DNA from: an uncultured Ectothiorhodospiraceae bacterium
GTDB lineage: Bacteria > Pseudomonadota > Gammaproteobacteria > S012-40
Direction of reading: 5' to 3'
Length of the DNA: 36,735 nucleotides
Assembly: GCA_945787715.1 (NCBI GenBank)
Contig: CALZJE010000032.1
Location: 1-36,735, forward strand
Within the stretch, counting starts at the first letter, position 1. Every line of letters begins with the position of its first letter. Below are positions 1 through 7,962 of this stretch, piece by piece. The notes beneath the pieces were generated by a model that was given only the letters and a program-made list of their open reading frames with translations, was not told where the DNA came from and ran no database searches. The position numbers and the translations under genes are program-made.

Positions 1-2063
1 ATGAAAAAGAATTGTCCAGTTTCATGACCTGCATGTTTTATTGGTGCATATTCTGGTGTTTGAATATTCGATGAATTTGTCGATACATCTTTTGTGACTT
101 GTCGATACAAAGCATAGCCCTGAAGAATTGTATCGTTCTGTTTTAATGCTCTTAAAAATGCATTTGCGAAAATTGAGTGGTTTCCTTCGCCTTCATCAAA
201 TACCGGCTGTATGCCACCAGATGATAACACTGTTCTGGAACGACTTTTTGCCATGAGCTTAACCCATTTTTTCTGGATTTCAGGTGAGATATTATTATCG
301 ATACGAGGCACTGCTGTACGTGTCATTGTGCCTGAATAACAAGAATCTGCGACAACCATTACGTGGTTTGCGTTAATAGAGTTAAGCATATCAGTGACGG
401 CAACATTAGAGATCCAGTTTGCCGTATTGTCTGTCTCAGCGTCAATTGGTAACCAATAGCCTCTGTCATTGATTTTATCCAAATCACCGTGGCCAGCATA
501 GTAGACAAGTAAATTATCTTTCTTTGTGAGCTGTTGACGTAGTTGATGGAGTGCAGACAGGATTTCATATCGATCTACATTTATTAACAGTTTAGTCGTG
601 AAACCATATTTTTCCTTCAAAACACGAGCTGTCTCTTCCGCATCTGAGACGGCAGTTTTCAGATTAGGTAAATTTTGGTATTTGTTGTTGCCGATAACAA
701 GGGCATAGTACTGTCCTGCATCTATATCTGCGAGGTTGGTTTTTACGCGAGATTTACCAGGTACAGGTGCAATCGCGTTACCCGTAGGCGATGATATTGT
801 GAAATCCAGAATAGTTGATCTATTTCGCTTGTCTATCGCTTCTAACTTTACACTGACCAGGTTGCTGTTAATTTCTACAGGGATGCGGAAACTATTATCA
901 GGTCGTAAAAAAAGACGTTGGTTATTATATTTAAAGTTTTTTAACCCAGCTGGCGCACTAACTTTTCCATAAATGTCTTTTGATTTAACCGGGGAGCGTA
1001 ATAACACACTCGGTAACCCTCGTGTCAATGCGAGTGGGGGATCTAATATCTCAATACTAGGACCTGCTAATGCCAGTTGTTGCATTTCAACATTAGCGAT
1101 CTGCTTTTTATAGTTGTTAGTTTCTTTATTTAGCTTGGCGATAATAAGCCCTTGGGATTTTAAATCTTCTTCTTTCTCTTTCATTTGAGCAAATAATTTA
1201 TTAATAAGTGCTTGGACCTCTTTGGGAGCCATTTTTTGCTGGGATGATGATTTATCTTCAATTGTAGCTATAGATACACTTTGCTGATTGTTCTTTTTAC
1301 TGTCATCTAGGGCAGTTTTGAATTGTTTGATACGAGATTTTAGTTGAGTGATTTTGGATTGCGTTGAGTCCTGTTCATTTTGGACATTTTTAAGTTTTTG
1401 CTGTGAGTGGCGCAGTTGCTTTTTATATTTTTCAGCTTCCGCTTCGAGTTTTTGAACTTCCTCACGTAGCGATCCAAGTTCTTCGTTTTTCGCAGACAGC
1501 TCAACAGAAGATATATATTCTATGTCTTCCGGCAAACCAGAAGCTTTGCGGTACCAGTTCATTGCTTCAGAAATATTCTGCTCGACGCCCAAGCCTTTTT
1601 CATAGAGATAGCCTAAATTTATTTGAGCCCTTGAATAATTTTGCCTAGCAGCTTTTTTATACCAGAGAGCAGCGATCTCATAATCCGGCTGGATGCCCAT
1701 TCCTTTTTCGTAGATTTCTCCAACTTGAGTCTGTGCATTTGGATCTCCCGCCTGCGCTTGAGGTAGCCATATTTTTAAAGCGGTTGCATAATCTGCTCTA
1801 TCGAATGCGACATATTCTCCACCGCGGATTTCGCAATCTAGTGCGGATGTTTTGATGGGGCGGCGAGGGGTGATGTAATTCGCTGAGCGTCCCAAGCTTC
1901 GAACCTGACCTGGCAATAGGCAATCGATTATATAGATTTTATCGACATTATCGCGTGTAACATCTGCATTGGCATTTATTTGAATTTCGCTATCTTTGGT
2001 ACCTTTACCGGCACAACCAATCAGAAATAGAAAACAGACAATAAGGGAAAGCAACTTTTTCAT
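1..2063 (-). CDS. Caspase-like (peptidase C14) lipoprotein with SEL1 repeats, C-terminus off the window
   Basis: The reading frame is open from the ATG at 2063 to the left edge (687 codons visible, no stop). The N-terminus is a lipoprotein signal: MKKLL, a hydrophobic run, then lipobox LIGC near residue 18. Two SEL1-like repeats follow (about 105-175; motifs EIYEKGMGI and YLYEKGLGV), then a long charged coiled coil (about 185-330), an Ig-like segment (about 335-430) and a caspase fold from about 448 (YYALVIGNN). The catalytic dyad is visible: His525 in YYAGHGD and Cys575 in DSCYSG. The last visible residues, GQFFF, resemble the usual end of the family, so only a few residues are probably missing. 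It lies 175 bases downstream of the kinase gene on the same strand. A membrane-anchored protease exported to the periplasm is inferred; its substrate is unknown. Confidence 0.9.
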   Translation of the reverse strand, partial: MKKLLSLIVCFLFLIGCAGKGTKDSEIQINANADVTRDNVDKIYIIDCLLPGQVRSLGRSANYITPRRPIKTSALDCEIRGGEYVAFDRADYATALKIWLPQAQAGDPNAQTQVGEIYEKGMGIQPDYEIAALWYKKAARQNYSRAQINLGYLYEKGLGVEQNISEAMNWYRKASGLPEDIEYISSVELSAKNEELGSLREEVQKLEAEAEKYKKQLRHSQQKLKNVQNEQDSTQSKITQLKSRIKQFKTALDDSKKNNQQSVSIATIEDKSSSQQKMAPKEVQALINKLFAQMKEKEEDLKSQGLIIAKLNKETNNYKKQIANVEMQQLALAGPSIEILDPPLALTRGLPSVLLRSPVKSKDIYGKVSAPAGLKNFKYNNQRLFLRPDNSFRIPVEINSNLVSVKLEAIDKRNRSTILDFTISSPTGNAIAPVPGKSRVKTNLADIDAGQYYALVIGNNKYQNLPNLKTAVSDAEETARVLKEKYGFTTKLLINVDRYEILSALHQLRQQLTKKDNLLVYYAGHGDLDKINDRGYWLPIDAETDNTANWISNVAVTDMLNSINANHVMVVADSCYSGTMTRTAVPRIDNNISPEIQKKWVKLMAKSRSRTVLSSGGIQPVFDEGEGNHSIFANAFLRALKQNDTILQGYALYRQVTKDVSTNSSNIQTPEYAPIKHAGHETGQFFF

Positions 2064-2238
2064 ATGTATTTCTCTATAAAGCTTTTGACGACTAAAGTTA
2101 ATATCTAACATTCTGTGACATCTTAACATTATTTCCTATGACTTAATTCACAGGTGTCATGAAATCTGTATATGTCAGTAAATCTTCTGATAAAGTAATG
2201 ATAGAAAACATTTCAAGAGAGTGAAAGTGTCAATAGAG

Positions 2239-4023
2239 TTAGAAATCTCTTGTGTTTTCAATTTCTTCTTTGAGAGACAATAACGATTCATGCTCAGGAT
2301 CGACAAATAATCCCATGTTAATCATCTCTAGAGATTCGTTTTTATCACCGGATTTAAGTTTTGATTCCGCGAGAGTTTTATATTTGTTTACTATTCGTTT
2401 TTTACCTTCTATTGCTTCTTGATGTGCTGGATTAATCGCCAATATCTTTTCGTATTGGTCAAACGCACTATCGCCAGGAGGAGAGGCTAAATAACCCATA
2501 GTGAAGTAAAGTTCTGCAACTTCTAGATAGTTATCAATAGATTGTAGTTGCTCTGTAGTGAGTTTTTTGAGCGGGATAACTGGCTTTTGTTTGTAAATGG
2601 TCCAGAAATACACACTGAGAGCAAGGGCAATGATCATTGCTGTCGTACTGGCAATCAGTAAAGGTGAACGTTTTTTAGGTGCAATGCCATTGTAGAATTC
2701 TTCTACGGTTGCAATTCGTTCTTCACGGGAGAAGGCCAGGGAGTCTTCTAGTGTTTGCCATTGTCGACGGTTAAGCTCGTTAATTTTTTTTGGTTTAAGC
2801 CCTTCGTTTCGAGCGTCGATAGCCGACTTTTCTTTAAATGGATGAATACCTGTTAATAATTTATAAGTAATACAACCTAGCGCGTAGATATCGTCACTGG
2901 GGTCAGGCGTTTTCCGTTCGAACATCTCACAGCTGGCGTATGCTGGGGTTAGTGCGCCCAGAGAGCCAGCATCAAATTCGTCAGCCTCAGGTAATTGTTT
3001 TGCACGAGCGATCCCAAAATCCAGGACTTTTACGATATTGTCTTTGGTGAGGTAGACATTTTCAGGTTTGAAATCCGAATGTATGATGTCTTTTGAATGG
3101 GCGTATTGAAGCGCTTTACACATGCTATCAATAAAGGGTAGGGCGTCTTTGAGGGGCATACCCAGTTTGTTTTTCAGAATTGTCTCATCAAGCGATTCGC
3201 CATCAAGACACTCCATTGTCATGTAGATAGTATCTTGATCTCTATCGAAATCATAAACGGTAATGATGTTAGGGTGCGCTAGATTTTGTATTTTTTGAGA
3301 TTCGCGCTCAAGGGTAAGGAATGACTGAGGGTGTTGTTTAAAAACATCACCAAGTAGTTTTATGGCCACATAGGGGTAAGTGTTTTTCGCCTCTTGTTTC
3401 CTGAGATCCAATGCTTTAAACACGACACTCATTCCACCTGAGCCAATTTTACGTTGTAAGATAAAACGGTCTTTAATAATACTACCGGGTTTTAGAATAA
3501 GTGGTTTTTTTCTGGGTGGTGTTGTTGCGAAAGAATAGGGTTGTGTCACATTCTCGATTGTCGCATTTGTAACAACCGTTTCAGCGGTAGTATCAAACGG
3601 CTGGGGTTGGCCGGCAATAACTGTCTCTGCCAAATGGTTGTTACCCGACATTTTTTGATCTGCAAGCACGGTTTCTTGCTGTGTCGCTGGTCGTACAACC
3701 GTTTTATCTTCAACCGCTGTATGTAAGACGGTTTGATCATCTCCTGAAATTCGTGTTTTATCTTGCTGTTCATGCGCTAAATTAATTCTAGTGCTATCGT
3801 CGATTATTGTATCTTGCGGTGGGATGTTTACAAGGCTGCTAAAAAAAAGATCATAGTGAGCCTCAGATATCGCATTTCTAGCGTGTAGTTGATAAAGACC
3901 TTCTATAAGATCAGCTTCTTGAAGTTTTTCTTCTTTTAAAAGTTGTTTGACGTCTGAGAGTGCTTGGTCAATATCAACTTGATGAGTTTGAAGATTAGCA
4001 ATGATTTCATTCAAACGGTTCAT
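2239..4023 (-). CDS. Membrane-anchored Ser/Thr protein kinase with Thr-Val motif ladder and TPR-like tail
   Basis: This is a Hanks-type kinase. From the ATG at 4023: helical N-terminus (1-65), a Thr-rich linker (70-165), kinase domain (about 187-445), one membrane helix (about 454-474) and a TPR-like tail outside the cytosol (about 490-594). The Gly-rich loop is IGSGGMSV (193-200), the ATP lysine is in AIK (222), the catalytic loop is HSDFKPEN (315-322) and the metal site is DFG (335-337). The loop reads HSD rather than HRD, so it is a non-RD kinase. The linker repeats acidic-x-Thr motifs (QTVL, KTVV, ETVL, ETVI, ETVV), likely autophosphorylation sites. A TTG at 4041 would add six residues; neither start has a strong Shine-Dalgarno, so the ATG is preferred. 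The caspase-like lipoprotein follows on the same strand. Confidence 0.92.
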   Translation of the reverse strand: MNRLNEIIANLQTHQVDIDQALSDVKQLLKEEKLQEADLIEGLYQLHARNAISEAHYDLFFSSLVNIPPQDTIIDDSTRINLAHEQQDKTRISGDDQTVLHTAVEDKTVVRPATQQETVLADQKMSGNNHLAETVIAGQPQPFDTTAETVVTNATIENVTQPYSFATTPPRKKPLILKPGSIIKDRFILQRKIGSGGMSVVFKALDLRKQEAKNTYPYVAIKLLGDVFKQHPQSFLTLERESQKIQNLAHPNIITVYDFDRDQDTIYMTMECLDGESLDETILKNKLGMPLKDALPFIDSMCKALQYAHSKDIIHSDFKPENVYLTKDNIVKVLDFGIARAKQLPEADEFDAGSLGALTPAYASCEMFERKTPDPSDDIYALGCITYKLLTGIHPFKEKSAIDARNEGLKPKKINELNRRQWQTLEDSLAFSREERIATVEEFYNGIAPKKRSPLLIASTTAMIIALALSVYFWTIYKQKPVIPLKKLTTEQLQSIDNYLEVAELYFTMGYLASPPGDSAFDQYEKILAINPAHQEAIEGKKRIVNKYKTLAESKLKSGDKNESLEMINMGLFVDPEHESLLSLKEEIENTRDF

Positions 4024-4164
4024 TGTTATGGTCCGAGGCAAATTACATCGTAGAGTTTGGTTTATACAAAATTAAAAACAATAAATGGCACTGTAATTCT
4101 AGAAAAACACGTTCTATTTCCACGTCCAACTGCATTTTCTAGGATAATGTCGACTTATGTGATG

Positions 4165-5016
4165 TTATGGGTGCAATATTTCGTTTGCATAACATGTGTT
4201 TTCCATAAGCATAGCAACCGTCATTTGGCCTACACCTCCGGGCACAGGTGTGATCCACGACGCGCGCTGTTTTGCTACTTCAAAATCAATATCTCCGGTA
4301 AGTTTACCGTTTTCCAGCCGGTTCATACCGATATCAATAACGATAGCACCTTCTTTAATCCATTCACCCTTAACTAAATCTGCTTTACCTACACCAACAA
4401 CAAGTATTTCTGCTCTTCCTATATGTTCTGCCAATTTGCTTGTAAAGCGGTGACATGTTGTCACCGTACAACCTGCCAGTAGAAGCTCCAGCCCCATCGG
4501 ACGGCCAACATTGTTAGAAGCGCCAACAATTACAGCATTTTTACCTTTGATAATTTCTCCAGTCGCTTCGAGTAGCTTCATTACGCCATAAGGCGTACAG
4601 GGACGTAGAGTCGGAAGTCGTACAGCGAGACGGCCGACATTATAGGGATGAAATCCATCAACATCTTTCTCTGGTAATATTCTTTCGATGACAGTTTCCG
4701 AATCAATGGCAGGGGGTAAAGGTAGTTGTACTAATATCCCATCGATAGTATCGTCATTATTTAAATCATCGACGATTTTTAATAACGCTTCCTGAGTCGT
4801 TGATTCAGGTAGGTCATATGAAATAGATCTAATACCGACCGCTTCGCAGGCTTTCTTTTTATTGTTGACGTAAACTTCTGAGGCTGGATCATTACCGACG
4901 AGTACAACCGCGAGTCCGGGTGCTCGATATTTATTGCTTAGTCTTTGGTCGATTCGAGATTTAACATTGTCTTTTACCGTTTGAGCAATTGCTTTACCGT
5001 CTAAAATTTGCGCCAT
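4165..5016 (-). CDS. folD: Bifunctional methylenetetrahydrofolate dehydrogenase/cyclohydrolase FolD
   Basis: FolD interconverts 5,10-methylene-THF, methenyl-THF and 10-formyl-THF using NADP in the cytosol. The 283-residue length is typical. Visible family features are YVNNKKKAC (catalytic Lys region, about 49-57), GILVQLPLP, the segment [13 protein letters not shown], a nucleotide-binding loop GASNNVGRP (commonly GRSNIVGRP in relatives) and the C-terminal signature [14 protein letters not shown]. The ATG at 5016 begins [12 protein letters not shown], the usual family N-terminus. It is followed on the same strand by the kinase gene after about 140 bases, with no obvious functional link. Identification is firm. 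Confidence 0.97.
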   Translation of the reverse strand: MAQILDGKAIAQTVKDNVKSRIDQRLSNKYRAPGLAVVLVGNDPASEVYVNNKKKACEAVGIRSISYDLPESTTQEALLKIVDDLNNDDTIDGILVQLPLPPAIDSETVIERILPEKDVDGFHPYNVGRLAVRLPTLRPCTPYGVMKLLEATGEIIKGKNAVIVGASNNVGRPMGLELLLAGCTVTTCHRFTSKLAEHIGRAEILVVGVGKADLVKGEWIKEGAIVIDIGMNRLENGKLTGDIDFEVAKQRASWITPVPGGVGQMTVAMLMENTCYANEILHP

Positions 5017-5204
5017 AATTGTTTTGTTCTTTCATCACTATATTGTTATAAATAGAAATATTTGTAAGCAATACATCCTGCCATTGGGACGGATTACTTA
5101 AAAAGGCTGGAGTAGTCATCCTGGAAGTAAGGAATCCGGTGATATGATACCGAAAAAGGTTTGTCGTCGATAGAAAAAATAATAAAAAAAACTCAAAGAA
5201 TTTA

Positions 5205-5233
5205 TTGACCTGTGGAAACCTAGCGGGTATTAT
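5205..5233 (+). promoter_or_regulatory. Sigma-70-type promoter of the tRNA operon
   Basis: TTGACC (5205-5210), a 17-base spacer and TATTAT (5228-5233) match the -35/-10 consensus closely and lie about 47 bases before tRNA-Pro. The stretch after the -10 (CCTGCCTCGC) is GC-rich, as expected of a stringently controlled stable-RNA promoter. Confidence 0.75.
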
Positions 5234-5279
5234 CCTGCCTCGCTTTTGACGAGACACGCTCTTCTTCAAAAGTGTTATT

Positions 5280-5356
5280 CGGGGTATAGCGCAGTCTGGT
5301 AGCGCGCCTGCTTTGGGAGCAGGATGTCGGGAGTTCGAATCTCTCTACCCCGACCA
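5280..5356 (+). tRNA. tRNA-Pro (anticodon TGG)
   Basis: The acceptor stem CGGGGTA pairs with TACCCCG at 5346-5352, followed by ACCA. The anticodon stem CCTGC/GCAGG encloses TTTGGGA, with anticodon TGG at 5314-5316. The T-arm contains GTTCGAAT, and the CCA end is encoded. It is first in a three-tRNA operon. Confidence 0.98.
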
Positions 5357-5386
5357 ATATCTACCCAGTAGGATTACTTTCTTTCT

Positions 5387-5463
5387 GCGCCCGTAGCTCA
5401 TCTGGATAGAGCATCGGCCTTCTAAGCCGAGGGTAGCAGGTTCGAATCCTGCCGGGCGCGCCA
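5387..5463 (+). tRNA. tRNA-Arg (anticodon TCT)
   Basis: The acceptor stem GCGCCCG pairs with CGGGCGC at 5453-5459, followed by G and an encoded CCA. The anticodon stem TCGGC/GCCGA encloses CTTCTAA, with anticodon TCT at 5421-5423. It reads AGA (and AGG by wobble) codons, which are frequent in an AT-rich genome. Confidence 0.98.
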
Positions 5464-5487
5464 TTATTTGCGCAAACAAGTCTCTAT

Positions 5488-5564
5488 GGTGGCTATAGCT
5501 CAGTTGGTAGAGCCCCGGATTGTGATTCCGGTCGTCGGGGGTTCGAGTCCCCTTAGCCACCCCA
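5488..5564 (+). tRNA. tRNA-His (anticodon GTG)
   Basis: The acceptor stem GTGGCTA (5489-5495) pairs with TAGCCAC (5554-5560). The extra G-1 at 5488 faces C73 at 5561, the histidine identity element, and CCA is encoded. The anticodon stem CCGGA/TCCGG encloses TTGTGAT, with anticodon GTG at 5522-5524. It is last in the operon; no clear hairpin terminator follows, only a T-rich run near 5579. Confidence 0.98.
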
Positions 5565-5821
5565 TTTTTCTCTCCCCGTTTTTTTGTTCGATATTTATTC
5601 GATTATCAACGCGCCATAACATTTTCTCAATCCTGTTTCCTTATTGCTAGACTCATACCCAGATTTAATGCGGTGCGTATTGTCTCTTCTGAGCATTCCA
5701 ACTGATCTTTCTAGGTTTAAACATCACTTCAATTTGCTTACTCCAGATAGCCATTATTCTTTGCAGCTTCAATCTTATATGCCATATTGTTAGTTGTGCA
5801 ATAGGCAGCAAATTACTCATT

Positions 5822-6541
5822 ATGAACAATTCTATACAGATTATTCCTTTGGCAAGTTTGGCGATTGTCTTTATCCCTGTTATTGCTGTTTTGCTTATTT
5901 ATATAAAGTGGGCGATGGATGTTAAAGAAGCGACTTATTCAATCGCTCGAATGTTATTGCAACTAACCATAATCGGGTACGTTTTAGGATTTATATTTAG
6001 CGCTGAAAGTGGCTGGGTTTTATTTAGCGTTTTGTCCATTATGTTATTTGCATCTAGCTGGATAGCACTTCGCACTGTCAAAAAGGCTCGTGTCCAATTA
6101 TTAGGATTATCACTAGTTTCGATTCTGATTGGCAGTATTTCAATATTGTTATTGATTATGATTGGTGTATTGGATTTAAACCCATGGTACGAGCCACGCT
6201 ATATGATTCCACTCGGTGGAATGATACTCGCGAGCGCAATGAACTGTATAAGTTTGTCAATTGATCGCTTGTTATCAGAATTACAGCGCAATGTACCTTA
6301 TCCTGAAGCGAGAAACACAGCCTTTCAAGCAGCGCTCATTCCTGTGGTAAATTCTTTATTCGCAGTTGGATTAGTGACATTACCTGGCATGATGACCGGT
6401 CAAATACTGTCTGGTATTGATCCGTTGATCGCAGTACGTTATCAAATTATGGTGATGTGTATGATATTCGGTTCTGCCGGATTTACGACTGCCTGTTTTC
6501 TTCTACTCTGCGAAGGGAAAATTAAGAAAGTCTATTTGTAA
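5822..6541 (+). CDS. fetB: FetB/YbbM (UPF0014) family ABC transporter permease
   Basis: This is an integral membrane permease of the UPF0014 family; the E. coli member FetB works with the ATPase FetA in iron export. The 239 residues contain about six or seven hydrophobic helices. The conserved family segments are IPLGGMILASAMN (about 130), ARNTAFQAALIPVVNSL and LVTLPGMMTGQILSGIDP with RYQIMVM near the C-terminus. No FetA ATPase gene lies beside it, so it is an orphan in this window and the substrate remains inferred. The stop codon TAA (6539-6541) coincides with the left end of an inverted-repeat element, and the C-terminus is about 20 residues shorter than E. coli FetB, so the end may have been replaced by the insertion. 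The body of the protein looks intact. Confidence 0.88.
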   Translation: MNNSIQIIPLASLAIVFIPVIAVLLIYIKWAMDVKEATYSIARMLLQLTIIGYVLGFIFSAESGWVLFSVLSIMLFASSWIALRTVKKARVQLLGLSLVSILIGSISILLLIMIGVLDLNPWYEPRYMIPLGGMILASAMNCISLSIDRLLSELQRNVPYPEARNTAFQAALIPVVNSLFAVGLVTLPGMMTGQILSGIDPLIAVRYQIMVMCMIFGSAGFTTACFLLLCEGKIKKVYL

Positions 6542-6716
6542 CTACTCAGCGTATTCTAAATTTAAAACTTAGAATTGAGCGTTTGGTGCTATACCTGTCG
6601 TAGAAACCGTTGTCCGTATGGGTGCGGACTTCGAGCGCCCATGGATGGGTTCACAGCGTGTTTTGAAAACATGTATAGTACCAAATGCGATTTGTGCATA
6701 ATACGCTGAGTAGTTA
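6539..6716. mobile_element. MITE-like palindromic element with 17-bp perfect terminal inverted repeats
   Basis: TAACTACTCAGCGTATT (6539-6555) is exactly inverted at 6700-6716. The outer TA on each side could be a TA target duplication, as made by IS630/Tc1-type transposases. Nested inside are TTTGGTGCTATAC (6582-6594) against GTATAGTACCAAA (6673-6685, one mismatch) and smaller hairpins (TTCTAA/TTAGAA, GTCCG/CGGAC, CCCAT/ATGGG). There is no coding capacity, so any mobility would need a transposase in trans. Its left end supplies the fetB stop codon. Confidence 0.75.
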
Positions 6717-6852
6717 CGTCTATTTTTTAATAATTCCGTCTAAACTTTAACTTATTCCTAAACTATCTATCTTATGTGATTTGAAATATTCATATCTATG
6801 AACAATACTTAGTTTATAAGCAATAGATAATTATATGGGGTGTTGAATTGTC

Positions 6853-7830
6853 ATGGATGAGTCAATAGATCTTAGCTCAAAGAAAACAATGATTGACGCT
6901 GAAGAAGGTGTTTTATCGGCGCTATTAAAAGATTCTATGCGTATGGCTTCATATGCTGTTGAGGTTGGGCGATTGCCAGAGCAGGTTAAATTTGCGGAGC
7001 TATACCGGCTTTGGGATTTAAAAATTGAACAATCGAAGAGTTTAACAGCTGACGATATCAACAAACTTGAAAGTTATTACCGCCTTCTTGAGGAAGAACT
7101 GGAGCCGGTAAATGCGGTAAGTTTATATGCTACAGATGCCAGGAGAGATTCTAGTAACTCAAAAAATTACATGAATACCGAAGCAGGGAAACATGCACGT
7201 CGCGTATGGCGAATGGCATTTTCTATACTAGCGTTGATAATGGGGATCAATCTCTTTCAATATGTATTTGATATGCTATCCAGTGACTGGGCTGTTAAGA
7301 TGCCAGAGGGTTTTGTCTATATCACTATTCTCTATTGGCTATCTGCCGGTATTACACCATTCGCCTATGGTGCATTTGGTGCCTGTGTTCGACTGTTACG
7401 TGTAACCGAAAGACGATTGAGAGATCGATCATTTGATCCTCGCAGAATCCCTGAACATAATAATAGACTAGTACTTGGAACATTAAGTGGTGGTGTTATT
7501 GTTCTTTTATATAGTAGTGGAGGGGTAGGTGAAACTGATGTGATGCTTACAGAAGCTGCGCTTGGTTTTTTGGCTGGATATAGTATCGATCTATTATTTT
7601 CGATTATCGACCGAATGGTTAATGCGCTTTCTCTTGAAAAAACGAATACAGCACCAATAAAGAAAAAGTCTAGTGCTCGTAGCTTTGGCTTAGTTCAGCA
7701 AACTGATGTCGCAACAAAAAATAGGGAGAGTAAAGAAGAATTAAAAAAGTCGCAATCTGATGTTGCGCCGATAGCATCGGTTCAAGCGGATGATAACCCG
7801 CAAAAAACGACAATAACTAAAGTTAATTGA
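6853..7830 (+). CDS. Hypothetical multi-pass membrane protein
   Basis: I do not recognise a family for these 325 residues. The first 110 are soluble, acidic and mostly helical. Four hydrophobic segments follow: about 117-137, 148-175 (containing ITPFAYGAFGACVRLL), 210-230 and 235-260. The tail (about 262-325) is hydrophilic, rich in Lys, Ser and Gln, and probably disordered. There is no signal peptide. The ATG at 6853 is preceded by a GGGG run (6837-6840), a modest ribosome site. It stands alone between the MITE-like element and the convergent glutamate-synthase-like gene, so context gives no function. The reading frame is long and uninterrupted, so it is probably a real gene. Confidence 0.8.
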   Translation: MDESIDLSSKKTMIDAEEGVLSALLKDSMRMASYAVEVGRLPEQVKFAELYRLWDLKIEQSKSLTADDINKLESYYRLLEEELEPVNAVSLYATDARRDSSNSKNYMNTEAGKHARRVWRMAFSILALIMGINLFQYVFDMLSSDWAVKMPEGFVYITILYWLSAGITPFAYGAFGACVRLLRVTERRLRDRSFDPRRIPEHNNRLVLGTLSGGVIVLLYSSGGVGETDVMLTEAALGFLAGYSIDLLFSIIDRMVNALSLEKTNTAPIKKKSSARSFGLVQQTDVATKNRESKEELKKSQSDVAPIASVQADDNPQKTTITKVN

Positions 7831-7962
7831 ATACTCAGTGCACGCATTATTCGCATCCATTACTTTCTTTGCAACGCTGGAAGTTGGGGCTCTTAGCTGT
7901 GACAAACTGCAACAATTTATCTGTTAACACTGTGAATTAGGGTGGGTAGATTCGAATTGCCT

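Noticed and set aside
4099-4142. CTAGAAAA/TTTTCTAG inverted repeat between folD and the kinase
   Set aside because: Short AT-rich arms far apart; could be chance in this composition.
4994-5269. 91-residue minus-strand extension upstream of folD
   Set aside because: Overlaps the folD start and the tRNA promoter, and has no protein-like features.
5345-5560. 71-residue minus-strand frame across the tRNAs
   Set aside because: It is the familiar false protein produced by reading antisense through tRNA genes.
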